Positions 12,688 through 24,944 of a stretch of DNA of 64,000 bases are shown one piece after another. How positions within the stretch are numbered: the stretch's first letter is position 1; each line of letters opens with the position of its first letter. The stretch comes from Terana coerulea. Lineage: Eukaryota; Basidiomycota; Agaricomycetes; Polyporales; Phanerochaetaceae. The stretch lies in the NCBI GenBank assembly GCA_024811115.1, contig JAKOGH010000798.1:1-64000 (forward strand), written 5' to 3'. The notes below the pieces were generated by a model. It was not told the DNA's origin. It worked only from the letters and a program-made list of their open reading frames with translations, and ran no database searches. Position numbers and translations under genes: made by a program.

Positions 12688-15600
12688 CTAAGAGCCTTGC
12701 CGGTCTTGCTCCAGCCTAGTCATCGAATGCGACAGGGAGTCGATGTACTGCGTCAACTCGTCCTCCATGCGTTCGAGGCGCTCCGCTAGCTTCAGGAGTT
12801 GCACGCCAAGCGGCTCAGTTTCGAGGACTGTGAGTATTCGGGCAACCGCCGCCTCCGTGCCCAAGCCCGTCGTCGACGCAGTAGAAGGACCTGGAACACC
12901 AACGCCCGACGTCCCTTGCCTTGACGGTCCCGCAGTGCTTCCACCGTTGGTCGTCGGGATGGGGCGAAGTGCAGAGTTGGATATGACGGGTGAAGCCTTA
13001 GGGTTCCGAGCTTGCTGAACCGGGGTAGAGGAGGACTGCGCGCGTGCCGTTATAGAATCAGGCGGACGCCGGGTACTTGAGCCTGCTTGCGGGCGCGAGG
13101 CGTCCCAGGTGACGGGGGCGACGGCCGCGGAGGGTGGGGGACGGCTGTGGATCTGCGAGGCCGGCGCAGCAGGAGCAACCTGTCTGCGTGGGATGGAGGG
13201 CGTATGGCTAGGTCGCCCCGCGAGCGTCTGTGCGAGGTGTCGAGGGCGTTTGGCTTTGGCTCGTCGGAGCTGTCTGAGCAGGGAAGTATTTCGAAGGAGA
13301 CAAGGGCTGGGCTAAACCATTTGCCGGCGCTGTGCTATGGCTTTGACGTGGTGAGGACGAAGACGTAGCAAGTGGAGGGGCAGCCCGGGATGCTTGGGAT
13401 GCTCGGTGAGCGGCTTGAGTCGGGGTCTTTCCTGGAGGGGGAGCCGTACTCTGACCGGCGAGCGGTCGTGCATCTAGAGACTGAGATTGAGCGGAAGGAC
13501 GAGCTGAGCTGTGGATTTGAGCTTGGCTGGTAGAGGCAACTTGTGGCTGTTTTGCGGAAGGAGCCAGCACTTTCGAAGGCGGATGAGGAGGATGTGCCGC
13601 TTGAGATGAAGAAGGCGCCTGCCGAGCTGGAAGTCGAGCTGACTGAGTTGGCACTTGCGCCGGCTGTTGGGTATGAGTCCGCGACTCTAGCGCGGATGAA
13701 GTCGAGATAACGGAAGGATGTGCCTGCTGAGCAGAACGAACAGACGCGCTGTTTTGTCCGGGCTGGGATATCGTTGGTGCACTCGTGGTGTTCACTGTTG
13801 CGGTATTCGCTCTTGCATCCGTCGATACAGCCGGTTCTGGAAGACCTCTCATGATGGCGGGGGTGCATTCCAGCCAGCTGGCATAGCAGCACCGATAGCC
13901 GTTCTGGACTGGGATATCGCCGATGCACTCGTAGTGTTCACTGCCGTCGCCCTTGCAGCCGTCGACTGAGCTGGAGCAGTGTTCACACTCGAACCACCAG
14001 TACGACTTCCATGCGGCGCGGCTGTCGACTGTCCCGATTGAGGTGATGTCCCATTGCCGTATGTAATGGTGGACGAAGTTGTGACCACAGTAGCTTGGAT
14101 CTGCTTTGGGACATGTGCCGCAGTGCTGGGCCCGTCCGCACGCGCAGGATGGTGTATGGGGTTAACTTGAACGGATGGCGGTACAGCTTGGGCATTTGCT
14201 GTGCCGGATGGTCCAGCTTGAACCAACTGCCGCACGACGGTCTCGCGAGTGGTAGACTGCCGAAGTGGATTGGGCGTCCGCGGAGCAGCCGCCCTCTGGA
14301 CTGTCGTCGGCCGGTAGTCCACATCCATGTCATCCGACTCGTCCGTACTATCTTCTTCTTCCTCCTCCTTGCTTACATCCAAGCGACGTCTCTTCGGCAA
14401 GCCCGATGCAGAAAAGTCGTCTTGATCGCCCGATGCCCCACGTTTTGCACCGCGAGTTACGATGCTCGACTGCGGCGGAAGGGGTCGCTTCGTTCTGGGC
14501 CTCCTGGTTCTCACAGGTGGAGTCGACTGCGGCGTGAAAGACTGGAGGCAGCGGTGGGATGGGCGGAACAAAGCGCTGAGAGGTGCCGGGAACTGGTGGC
14601 GGAGGCGCTTCCTTGTTTAACACATCAGCAATTTGCTGCATTCGTTGAAGCCACCATTCAAGATGATCAGTCTTAGGCTTTCGGCCGCGGCGTCGCCTGG
14701 TGAGCTTTTCAATCTAGCGAGAGTAATTTGTGTATCAGGATTGACCCTGTTACATCAGCAGCAATCGTAAATAACCGTACTCACCGTGTTCAACTCGTCA
14801 TTAGACCACCAAGACGAATCTATTGTCCCACCTCCTGCTTCAACCAGTCCAGCGAGATGCGAGATGACGCCGCTCGTAAGAGCACGGTCGCTGTATCCAC
14901 CTTCCAGCACACTGATGAGCCGGCCTTGGGCGTATTTATCAGCGAACGCGCAGGCTTCGCGAGTGAAGCGGTGGTAGAATGATGTTGGCACGTGCCGATC
15001 ATGGCGGGACATCTGTGGCGTCTCATGTTCAGAAGCGTCAAACCCGGAACTAATGACCGAGTCATGCTCGATGGTGAGCAAGCTAAGAAAAATCGAGTGA
15101 GACCTATAGCGCACCTAATGAAAACAAGAACGTCCTTCCCGGGTCCACCCGTAGCTTTGATGAACTCTTCCGCTTTGGTAAACAGCGTGCTATAGCGATC
15201 CTTGTAGTGCTGCCAGAACTCTGCTTCTGTCGTGTACGGCCGAATGTGTACATTGTTAATCCACTCTCCATTGGTTCCAGCCAGTTGAAGCGAAGCTTCG
15301 TTGATAAAGTCTTGACTCCCAGTCTGTAGGCACAACAATCAGCATCGTTGATCACGACATGAATTGTAAGAGCGCTGACCTCACAAGGGTATGAAAGGAT
15401 GTCATGCATACTGCCGTAGTATATCTTCGGATTCGTAAAGGACCTGACAAGCTCTTGCGTTCCATTTCCTTTGACGGTGGATTGAGTATCGTACAAAATT
15501 CGAGTAGAAAATGCAAACTGACCATGGTGAAGATCGTAGTCGAATACAACAATACGCTTGAGCCCGTGATGGTGGTACGCTGTCCCCAACCGTCAGCTTA

Positions 15601-16419
15601 TGTCTCTTGCGGAAAAAATAAAAACTACTCGCAATGAAGCGCTCCGACTACGACGTTATTTACGAAGCCAAATCCGGAGGGCGATGCCTTGAAAACAACA
15701 AATCAAATATCAAATAGATGACGCAGCAGGTACGTAAAACAAACACGAACCTGTCCGCAGTGATGACCTGGTGGACGAACGGCGACGAAGGCACGCGAGC
15801 TAGGACTGCCGATTTCGGTCCTTTGCGCGAGGAGGACGCCTCAGTCGTACTCTGTCGCCCGACGCCCGTAGCCGTACAAATAGCGTCGACAGCTTCACAG
15901 ACGGTGCCTAGCGCGCCCTCAAATGCCTGAAGAGATGTCGGACACACTGTACAAGGACTTTTCAGAGATCAACATTCCTGGTATGCAAAGAAATTCCTAC
16001 CCACCGTACAAGTCTTGCTCGTGAGACTCTGGAATCTCGCTGCTGCGTTCTGCTATTCGCTGCTCGCTCTGAATACACCATTCTTCGATGTCATCCGCGA
16101 GAAACCAAGGGCTGCCGTTTTCTGAGTCTTCACCACTATGTACCGAAAGGGCTGCTTTATGACTACGCATCTCGAGCGTAGCAGCGCTTCGGATGATGGT
16201 CAACGGTTCCGGCGTTAAAAGGGTCGAAGGTGAACCTGCTCGTTGTGTTTCCTCGCCAACACCATTTTGATCCTCCAAGCGGGCATAAATGGACGCAATA
16301 CCAATATTAATCGCACGAAGACGTTCTGGACGTTCGTAAACGTCTGTCATATCTTTATGTCGAATGAACTTGTGTTTGAGACAGGCATCCTGGAGATAAA
16401 TTCTTGGTGGTTGTACCAT
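12688..16419 (-). CDS. Hos3-like histone deacetylase B with a long low-complexity tail
   Basis: Paralogue of HDAC A with the same catalytic layout. From the start at 16419: IYLQDACLKHKFIR and RPERLRAINIGIASIYARLE, then LQAFEGALGTVCEAVDA, AVRPPGHHCG, SGFGFVNNVVVGALH, RIVVFDYDLHHG, IYYGSMHDILSYPCE, WINNVHIRPYTTEAEFWQH, SFYHRFTREACAFADKYA and SVLEGGYSDRALTS. The tail differs completely from A. It has a basic, nuclear-signal-like patch (GLPKRRRLDVSK), an acidic run, and then several hundred residues rich in Ser, Ala, Thr, Pro and Gln. It closes with a probable coiled-coil (LLKLAERLERMEDELTQYID) ending at the TAG at 12688. Frame changes occur at 15813-15815 (A3), 13859-13863 (C5) and 13216-13219 (G4), and probably near 14545. 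One intron has a GC donor (15580-15632). Likely nuclear; deacetylation target unknown. Confidence 0.83.
15580..15632 (-). other. Probable GC-AG intron in HDAC B
   Basis: A 53-nt intron with a GC donor (GCGAGT) and AG acceptor (GGGGACAG) joins GALH to YHHHGLKRIV. It sits in the same codon phase as the GT-AG intron of HDAC A (VAAVH to KHSYNRLII), so the position is conserved while the donor has changed from GT to GC. Confidence 0.6.
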
Positions 16420-18242
16420 TGCGGGTGAACTGGACGCTGAGGGAAAGATGTGAGGAGCTATAATAAGCTGGAAACAAAAGTGTTACAGTGAGATGGTGCG
16501 AATGATGATTGGGATGATGATTGGGATAGACTTCGAGGACAAAAGTGAATGCAAAGGAATCCACGTACCTCGTCGTAGTAGTCTTGTATTTTGTGCCAGC
16601 AACAATGGTGAAACTAGCTAGTAAGCGACTATAAACTATCAAAAGCGTGACGCAACAAGTGGTAAATGGAGGGTGCAAAGCGGAAAACTTGGAAAGTGAT
16701 GACTGCTACAAAGAATGTCGAGGATGGGGGAACACCTAAGCTATGGTTAACGGAAGAGTGGTGATCTACATCAGGGAACTCTGAGATTCAAACCCCGTCC
16801 GGCATTATGATGGCTCGGTATAGACGCCAATAGGTCTCCCTCAATACATGTCTACATTAGTGTCTTCAATACAGAAAATTTGATGAGTATAATCTGCAAT
16901 GGGTTTGTATGAATTTTAAAGCATGTAGCACCCCATTAGTGCCAGCCAGTAGCCTTCATCTCTCAAGTGGATGGGCGGAAGTCAAGTCGGCCATCAGCGG
17001 ACTTCGAATAGTGTGATCGTGATTACCCCGTGCCCGGGAGGGAACGGTTGGTACGAGTCTGAAACTACCCATTCTACCTCCATATTCAAGTTCGTGCGAC
17101 TGGTTGCACTGCCCGCTGGGACATCCACGTTCTTGATATATGTTTCTTCGTATCGACCCATTCATCGAAACGTTGCGGCTGCGAATTCCGAATGAAATAT
17201 GAAACAACTTGGACTCAGCCCATACTCTCGACTTCGACTTTAGTGAACAATCTAGACTACTCTTGTGGTGCATGCACGAATGTGCAACCACATGTCATCA
17301 TGCTCCCCGGCATATTGTGAGGCCCAACCGGTTGGTTGCCGATGGAGCAGCAGGGGTTATAACATGAGTTTGAGCGTTGATTGGTGGCATAGTCCACCAA
17401 CTCGTGGAGTGATAGCCAGGTCTACAGGTGCGCTGCGTTGTTTCATGATTCACATGCATATTTTCAGTATATCCCTTTTACACTACAGTGAGAAATCTTC
17501 CAGTTAAGAATGCACACTCCAGACTCTACACGCACTATGATGAGTCGCTGATGAGTCGACCGCCGTATCAACTCGAAGGTACTGTACTTGCTTTTGACTT
17601 ACAATACCCCCACGAAGTCGCTCCCGCCATTATGAAATACTTTGCGTATCGCACTGTGAGTGCCTGCTACGGTACTGACACTGCATGTTGCTCATGCTCG
17701 TTCACACTAGTGTTTACCGATTTGACCAAAATGAATCTACGCGCTTATCACGCCCCGAGTTCACCGCCAACTTGACGCCTTCCACCAACATTGAGTCTAC
17801 CGCCCCGGACATCAGTGGCTGGCATACCATATCATGTTGCGGGTTTCGATCTTCATGATTCACGTTCAACTCCGAGCAGGCGTCGCTTCGTTTAAAGCGA
17901 GCTCCTACCCGACTTTGCCATGCAGCCAACCCGCCGGATCAAATTTGGGAGATTTCACTGCCAGTGAAAGACAAGATAGTTGGAGCACGGTTCTTGTTGT
18001 ACGCGGGATGTGGAAGAACCTGACGAACCGATGCCGTATACGCTGCGCATATGCAGCGCCTTCCGCGGTTTGGCTAACGGTAACTTTTGACGCGCCCACC
18101 GGTGCATTCATGGTACAGCTTTTGTGCACGACGCGACGACGTAGGGGACACCCGGACCCGTTGGCTTGAGACGGCGGGACTTCGTCCGAGCGCCACAAAG
18201 CTTCCGGGCTCTTCACAAACGCGTGGCGTCCGGCTGCGCATG
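16420..18242. other. Long intergenic gap, no gene recognised
   Basis: About 1.8 kb between the HDAC B start and the unidentified fragment. Base composition is mixed and only short ORFs occur. No transposon ends or conserved motif were seen. Confidence 0.45.
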
Positions 18243-18641
18243 TCATTGCACTTCCATCACGCCTCCCACGGGCAAGTCTTCGATTTTACCATGCAGCTCA
18301 TATTCTTGTTCATTCACATCACCGAGAAGCAAGCCACCGATAGCCACTCCCAGAGGATGGTTCTCTTCGTCAGTCAGGTGGTAGACTTACATCACTCTCC
18401 TACCATTTGGTAACTGATGGACATTGCATTCTGCGATAGTTCTCCTTCTTCCAATGGAGGCGCTGTTGTATCCTTCCCATGTCAGAGTTTCTGCGCATGG
18501 CACCGTGCCCTCTTTGTGAAAGTACTGCTCGACGGCAACACCTTCTCTGATGGTTTTATCACAGGTATGCGGTAACCTCGCAGTGCAATGGAGCAATGGG
18601 ATTGTTTGCTTGACGGATGGCCTATCACGCCGGACGCTCAA
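18243..18641 (-). pseudogene. Unidentified coding fragment interrupted by an in-frame TAA
   Basis: On the - strand the frame open from 18641 reads as plausible protein (VAVEQYFHKEGTVPCAETL, then GYNSASIGRRRTIAECNV and LPNGRRVM). It meets TAA at 18387-18389, then continues in the same frame for about 48 codons (VYHLTDEENHPLGVAIGG, LLLGDVNEQEYELHGKIED, LPVGGVMEVQ) to the TGA at 18243. Both halves have balanced, codon-like composition, and the second half is unlikely by chance. I do not recognise the family. No start codon is obvious upstream, and no intron can remove the stop. It may be the end of a decayed gene, or a gene whose 5' exons I cannot find. Confidence 0.45.
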
Positions 18642-18760
18642 ATGACGGTATCTCAGTATTCATAGAGGACGCACTGGAAGCGCACCCGTGCCTACATAAC
18701 AGCCGCTGCCTATCGCACGCTTCCGTTCCCACTCACAGTCCTCCGCCCCCGACGTCTACG

Positions 18761-20262
18761 ATGCCAAACACGACCCTTACGGGCCAGACTGTCATCGAGG
18801 CTGCGTATGTTCACGCCGTTGACTGAGTTCAGAAGGTCGAGCGGCTAACGTGGTATTCATAGTGCAGCCCCCGTGTGCGTTCGCATGCTGTACAGGCCGC
18901 ACCTGACGGGCTCACTCTACACCCTATTACCACCAGGTTCTGGCTTGTCTGGTCAATTGGGGTCTCTTTGGCGTTCTGACCGTTCAAATATGTGCGCTAC
19001 TCAGGACTATTTGGCTGTGATCTCACTAACGCGTCATCCGGATAATTAGACTGGTACTATCTCGCCTTTCCGCGCGATCGCAAGATCACCAAAGCTGTTG
19101 TGTACGGTATCTACCTGCTCGACACCGCTCAGACTATCATTGTCACGAACGATATATTCGATGCGTACGGTCGGCATTACGGTGATACCGATGGCCTCGA
19201 CCTCGTGCAGAACGAGTGGTTCGCTGTTCCCGTCCTGACAAGCATCGGTATGTCGCTTATGAAAGGTCATACAATACGCTGTTGCTCACATTGATTCCAG
19301 TGAGCGCCGCTGTTCAAATATATTACGCCTACCGCCTCTTTGTCCTATCCAATTCCAAGCTGCTCATGATTGTGGTGACCGTCGTACGTTGAGGCGTGGG
19401 TTGAATGTTTTCACTGCAGCTACTGAAGCGTGCTTAGATTGCGGTGTTACAAGCTGTTGCAGGGATTATAACCGGGATTGTCACAATCGTCGGGGGAGCC
19501 AGCTTCGCGGACTTACGACATGCCGCACTCATTGATATTTCATTACCAGTGAGCTCTCAAGTTCTATCCCTAACAGCTCTCGCTACCTCTAATTTCCGCA
19601 CATGATAGATTTGGTTGTCTGTCACTACTGTTTGTGATATCCTTATTGCCGTCTGTATGGCGTTTCTGGTGTGTACATCAGCTCGCGGTTTGTCATCGCT
19701 GACAACTAACGAGCGCGGATGTATCAGCTTCTGCGGCGTGACACCAAGATCCCTCAAACACACGCCCTTGTTACCAAGCTCATCCGGGTTGTCGTTGAAA
19801 CTGGGACACTGACGGGTGCGCTTTACCCTCCATACTTTCCCCAATAATGCGCACTCACACAGCACCCCGTAGCCCTGGGTGCCTTGGTGTCCCTCGTGCT
19901 GTACTTCGCGTTCCCTCATCAGGCGTACTACACCGCATTCGCAACGATGCTCGGGAAGCTGTACTCCAACGCGCTGTTGGCGGTCTTCAACAGTCGCGTG
20001 CGGATGGAAGGCTCCTCCAATCCCGAACGGTTGCATGTCTCGATCCGAGAAACGGCGACACAAGCGCGCGGGCAGATTGCGCTGACGGGTCGCACGACGC
20101 CTGGCGTACACGTGCGGAAGGATATCTGGGTGACGACAGACGATATCCCGATGCAGGATCTGGTGAGTTTTACATCCAGTGCTGTTATCGCGTTGTCGTT
20201 GACTGGAATCGCAGGCGAGTGCTGACTCGGGCGGGACTGGTAAAGCCCGAGAGCTCGTCTAA
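18761..20262 (+). CDS. DUF6534-family multi-pass membrane protein, copy 2
   Basis: Paralogue of copy 1, on the opposite strand, function unknown. The start at 18761 reads MPNTTLTGQTVIEAA. Exons follow through GT-AG introns: VLACLVNWGLFGVLTVQ, WYYLAFPRDRKITKAVVYG, DTAQTIIVTNDIFDAYGRHY, VQNEWFAVPVLTSI, AAVQIYYAYRLFVLSNSKLL, IAVLQAVAGIITGIVTIVGG, IWLSVTTVCDILIAVCMAFL, LLRRDTKIPQTHALVTKLIR and LVLYFAFPHQAYYTAFATML with LLAVFNSR. The last intron starts GTGAGTTTTA near 20162. The final exon gives ASADSGGTGKARELV and a TAA at 20260-20262. No frame change is needed, so this copy looks intact. Hydrophobic segments suggest about seven membrane spans. Confidence 0.85.
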
Positions 20263-20794
20263 GATGAGTACCGAGGGTTTGTTCCGTCATGGAGGCACCT
20301 ATGGGAGAGAGCAGGCTCAAGAGTGCCATAGCCTCCTTGGCGTCCTAGGGAAGCGAACAGATGGAGCTTGCGTGATAGAGTTTTACCTAGCGCGATAGCT
20401 GTGCCAAGTAGTCCGGATGTACGAAGTTGTATGGACAAAGAAGACGTATAATACTATGTATGCAATAAACGAAGACGACGGCGCGCACAGCGACCTCCGT
20501 ACGCCAGGGTAAGGACGTCAGATGGCTGATGGTGGACTTAGGCTGTCCCTTGATGATCACTGGCTGGCACATCCTTCATTTATTCATTGCTTTCATATAC
20601 CGGGCTAAGATACAAGGAGCTAATCGTACTATAAATACAGCAAATAGTTGGATGTGGTTTCCAGAGAACTACTCATACACCTACGATAGCGAAGAATTTG
20701 GTGTTCCTTTCGATGATCTGGGAGGATCATGCCATTAGCCGGCGTCCTAGGCTCCTGCTACTGTAACCGTGACTTACTGAAAGCTTACAGCGCG
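20263..20794. other. Convergent intergenic region, no feature seen
   Basis: Lies between the stops of DUF6534 copy 2 (+) and DUF6533 copy 1 (-). No gene or repeat was recognised. Confidence 0.5.
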
Positions 20795-22293
20795 TCAATT
20801 CCCGCCGCCTCCGTTGCTCGACCATCGGCCCAGTTCAAAGGCATCCACGTGGGTGTTCCACACCCTCACTCCGCGAGGATCGTACTTGCGGTCCTTCAAG
20901 GGTCTCGACACGGAGGACGAATCGAGAGACAGTCACGGTGATCAGAGCCCACGATATTCTATGAACAGCCTCAGTCGATACATAAGCCGTAAGTGGACGT
21001 AAAACCTACAGGATAGTCAAGAGAAGTTCTGTCGACTGTTGCGCGGAGATGAGCTGAAACCTTAAGACAGCCATGACAGAGCTTACTGGAATAACGGTTG
21101 AAATGATGAGGTTGATCAGACGCAGCACTACGAGCAGCCCGGTTTGGAATTCAGTCCATAAAAATGGAACAAGGGACCGGGAGACGCACAGAATAGACCC
21201 TACGGAAGCGCGAGTAGAAACCAGGGCGCATACAAGACTAAGCGACACCCTTACCGCAAACCATATCGCACCGTCTCGCCTGAGTGAGGTTACAATGTCG
21301 ACGGATTGGCGGTACGGCCGGTCCACTGACGCCAGGATTCCAATACAAATAGCTATTAAGTCGAACGCGACCTATGCAAAAGTCAGACCAGGGAGCATAT
21401 GAAGGACACGTGTGCACTTACAAGGCATGCCCAGAAGCCCTTCGCGACCGCCTGCTGGTTGGTAACAATGCATGCATCCAGTTCTTGATAATATATTGTG
21501 TGATCTAGAGTAGGGAGCGTTAACTGACGACACCTGGAGATGCAAGCAAAAGATCTGACCTCGATATCGGACGATTGTAAGGACAAGGAGAACGAAAGCT
21601 GGGATATACGTGAGGAGCAAGGCACCTGCGAGGATCCTCATAGCAAGACTTCGACGTTCCCATAAGCTGTAGTAGTAGAATGTCATATACACTGAGCATC
21701 TGGTGTGAGTGAAGTGCAGAAGGTCGTTATAGTCCCTCTTACCGTTTGTAAATAGAGATGATGTGCTTGCGAGAGTCAAAATAACGACGGGAAAGGCTTT
21801 GCAACTGTTGGCGAATGAGCTTTGAGAAATAGCTCGAGTCATCGCCGAACGCACCCCTAGATGAGAATGTTAGAGGACCTCGCTTGAAGACTCAATAATA
21901 AACGTACAGTGATGTTGAATTCAGGACGAAAGCCACTCAGTGCTAAGTCGATGCACGTCAGCACTAGCAAACATCGCATAAATAGCGAAAGTAGTACCGT
22001 ATGCAGCATATATCAGACCGATGCCAACGCCCCAGCGATTGATCAGATAAACGGTCTTGGTAAGATCCAGCGGTCTGAACCAGATGGTGTCCACTTCTTG
22101 TTTGAAGGTAATTGCATGGTCCCAAAGAGCCAGCGTTACTGCTGAGGCTGCCAGTGTCGAGAAATAAGCAAGCTGAAGCACAATATTCCCCACAAGATTA
22201 TAACTAACCAGATAGATATTTCGACGCTTCTTGACCTGGAAAGGTCTTCCTAATGGTCTGTAGCAGAGCTGGCGGTAGCTGCGAGTCGGACAT
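20795..22293 (-). CDS. DUF6533-family membrane protein, tandem copy 1
   Basis: Start at 22293 (MSDSQLPPALLQTIRKTFPG). After an intron comes the DUF6533 core TLALWDHAITFKQEVDTIWF with LTKTVYLINRWGVGIGLIYA. Hydrophobic stretches follow: YYYSLWERRSLAMRILAG, LLLTYIPAFVLLVLTIVRY and AKGFWACL-type segments, then RPYRQSVDIVTSLRRDGAIW, LINLIISTVIPVSS and STELLLTIL. The last exon reads ALITVTVSRFVLRVETL, then RVWNTHVDAFELGRWSS and TGA at 20795. One extra base near 20897 separates those last two parts. The family is widespread in basidiomycetes and its function is unknown. Two close paralogues follow downstream on the same strand. Confidence 0.78.
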
Positions 22294-23464
22294 GGTGGAC
22301 GTCCAATTACGGACGGACCACAAAATAAGTTTGGAAGCAGAGAGGCAAAGGTGTTCCTCGAAACGAGTGGGGTGTGTACATACATATGGTGTCGCCTTAG
22401 GACCGCCTCAACGATAAGACCAGCACACGGCGCAGTCAATGCCAACCAACCTGAGGGGCCATCACCGGTATCAGTTGAACTGTAAAAGCTTCTTGGACTG
22501 TACCGAAGAGATAGCGTCGCAGCACTCACAACTGAGGAGTACGCCTGAAGTTCCTGTGTGGAGTCCGCACATCCGGAGAGATGCGGCGCGCCTACATCAT
22601 GACGGCGAACCTACAATGCGCTGAGGACATTGGGCGGAACTGTAGGAAGCCCGTGTAAGGTCCACAGGGAGCGACAGAAGTCTTGGAGCTTACCATATCA
22701 AGGCGCCCCGTGCCTCATCCTACGGATATTCAGCGATGTGGGATGCTAAGGGCGGGAAGAATCAGGAAGGCGTGATTATCTAGAAGGGGCGGTGGCGCGT
22801 TACAGCATAACGGAACACTGTGCGGGAACATCATTCCGTAAGGAGCCTGTATTTACGGGATATTTTGGTGTGTGGGTAGCATACACCGAATGCGAACAAC
22901 TCTGTCGCGGTGGGGAGAGGGAAGGTGACTCGGCAAGAGCCGGCACAATGTTGTGATTAGATAAGAATCCCTTTATGGGCTGTGTCGGCCGAGCGCCCCG
23001 CCCGTGCGACGCCACAAAGAACTCGGAGCGGCTGACCCAAACGTGTTCACCTTCTTTGGATCTGGCTGTCGCTCCTAGATGACTCCAAAACCTCCATAGT
23101 TGATAAGAGCCTTGATCTGGATAATATTTTTGATATGCGCAATGGTCCATTATAGGCCGTAGAGGTGTACATTCAGTGTTGTCAACAGCATATTCAATCA
23201 TACCCGGCAATTATGTTACCCCACTCGCAATCATCCACTCAAGCTTCCCGGAGCATTCGAGCACCGTAACTTTGAAAATTACCAGCCGCACGGTTACTCG
23301 ACGGTGTCCAGAGGTCCGACCGCCATAGATTGAACCTGCTCAGTGTTCATAGGAAGTGCAGTCATACGGCGGGACTTGTGATGTATGGTACTACGTAGAC
23401 AACATGGACTTCAGGTTCGATTTCGTGGGGCGCCGGAAAAAAGCTCACTGGAAGCTATTCCCCC
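22294..23464. other. Intergenic, no gene recognised
   Basis: About 1.2 kb between DUF6533 copies 1 and 2. A 136-codon ORF on the - strand (22800-23210) has no recognisable motif and was not accepted. Confidence 0.45.
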
Positions 23465-24944
23465 TTATTTCCGGTTCCAAAGACGGAGCTCGAAGGCGTC
23501 GACGCGATTATCCCATAGATGCGCTACGGAGCGATGATCTTTGACTGACTCCACGCGCAAGATGAAGCGAGAGACGGTGATGTTGATGAGCACCCAAGTT
23601 GTTCTGTTGGATATGGGGTCAAGTAAGCAAAACAAATACAGAGCACAATTCGAGCACGTACAGAATCGACAAGAGCAGCTCGGTGGACTGTTCACCATTG
23701 TATCAGCGCAACTCAGCGTACGGAAATCCTGCGGCGTACCGGTATTGCGGTCGATATGACGAGATTCGCCAAGCTCAAGACTGCGGAAGCACATGGGTAA
23801 GCGATTCACTACATATTCGGCTAATAAAGCATGCGCACAAAATAGAGTCTGAGTGACGAGGCAATTAGCTTTATAAAGAACTAAATGTATGTGTGCTTAC
23901 CACAAACCATGCGGCACCGTCCCGTCTGAGCGAGTCCAGAACGTCTGAAGTTTGGCGGTACGGTCGATGGAATGAGTTCAGGATGCCTATGGAAATAGCA
24001 ATAAAATCGAATGCAAACTGCGCGAACTACTTAGTTGGATGTTGAGAACAGTGTGGTCGGCTACATACCAGACATGCATAGTATCCCTTCGCCGTGCTTA
24101 CCGGCGCGGTTGACAAGCATGAGTTGAGGGGCTTGAAAAATATTAGGTGCTCTGCAAAGTGACTCGATCCATTAGGGTGTATTGAGCTGAGTGAGGAGTA
24201 ACTTGACTTACCTTGTACTCGCTTGACCGTAAAGCTCAGTAGAACAATGGCGGGGATATATGTGATTATCAATGCAAAAATAAGTATCGCCAAGGTGAGT
24301 CGCCGTTGATCCCACAGGCGGTAATAGTACGATGTCATGTACACTGTAGTTGCTCGATTAAAGAACGACGCGAAGCACAAAAGGCCGACGGACCGTTTGA
24401 GTACAGCGAAGAGACGGTCGAGAATGTAAAGACGACCGCCAATGATGTCTTACATCTTGAAGTTCGTTAGTACCGAGCAGGCAATCGCCTCATGATTTCA
24501 CGTACTGCTGCAAGTGCATCAGACGAGTCTGCGTACATGAACGTGTTCTGACTTACAGAATCGTCCAGGTCTGAACGAAAGCCGCTTAATACTACGTCGA
24601 CGCGAGACGGGTTAGGTGGTCAGATGGCGGTGAAAGTGCAAGACGTACTATATGCAGAGTATATCAGGCATATGCCTACGCCCCATCGATTAATCAAGTA
24701 CGCCGCTTTCGTCACATCCAGCTTCCTGCGCCAGATAACTTGGACCTCTTCGTTGAGGGTAATGGCGTGGTCCCACAGCGCGACAGTTACCGCGACAGCT
24801 ATCTCAAAGCTCGGAATCAAAATCATGAGCTCGAGAGCTGAACAGAGACTCACCAGACATGTACCGTGTGGCGACCAGCGTACTAGTGTCGAATGAACTC
24901 ATGGCCGCTTCTAGCAGTTCCGCTGACGGTTGGGCATCTGGCAT
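23465..24944 (-). CDS. DUF6533-family membrane protein, tandem copy 2
   Basis: Start at 24944 (MPDAQPSAELLEAAMSSFDT). The first intron begins GTGAGTCTCTG after TRYMS. The DUF6533 core reads VTVALWDHAITLNEEVQVIW and LDVTKAAYLINRWGVGICLI. Later exons give YYYRLWDQRRLTLAILIF, LIITYIPAIVLLSFTVKRV, LIFFKPLNSCLSTAPVSTAK, RPYRQTSDVLDSLRRDG, LANLVISTAIP, STELLLSIL and LINITVSRFILRVESVKDH. It ends VDAFELRLWNRK with the stop at 23465. Exon frames are compatible across GT-AG introns and no frame change was found. A short upstream block (25052-25100) is shared with copy 3. Confidence 0.8.

Noticed and set aside
22800..23210. 136-codon ORF on the - strand between DUF6533 copies 1 and 2
   Set aside because: No motif, no paralogue in the window and no intron-compatible neighbours.
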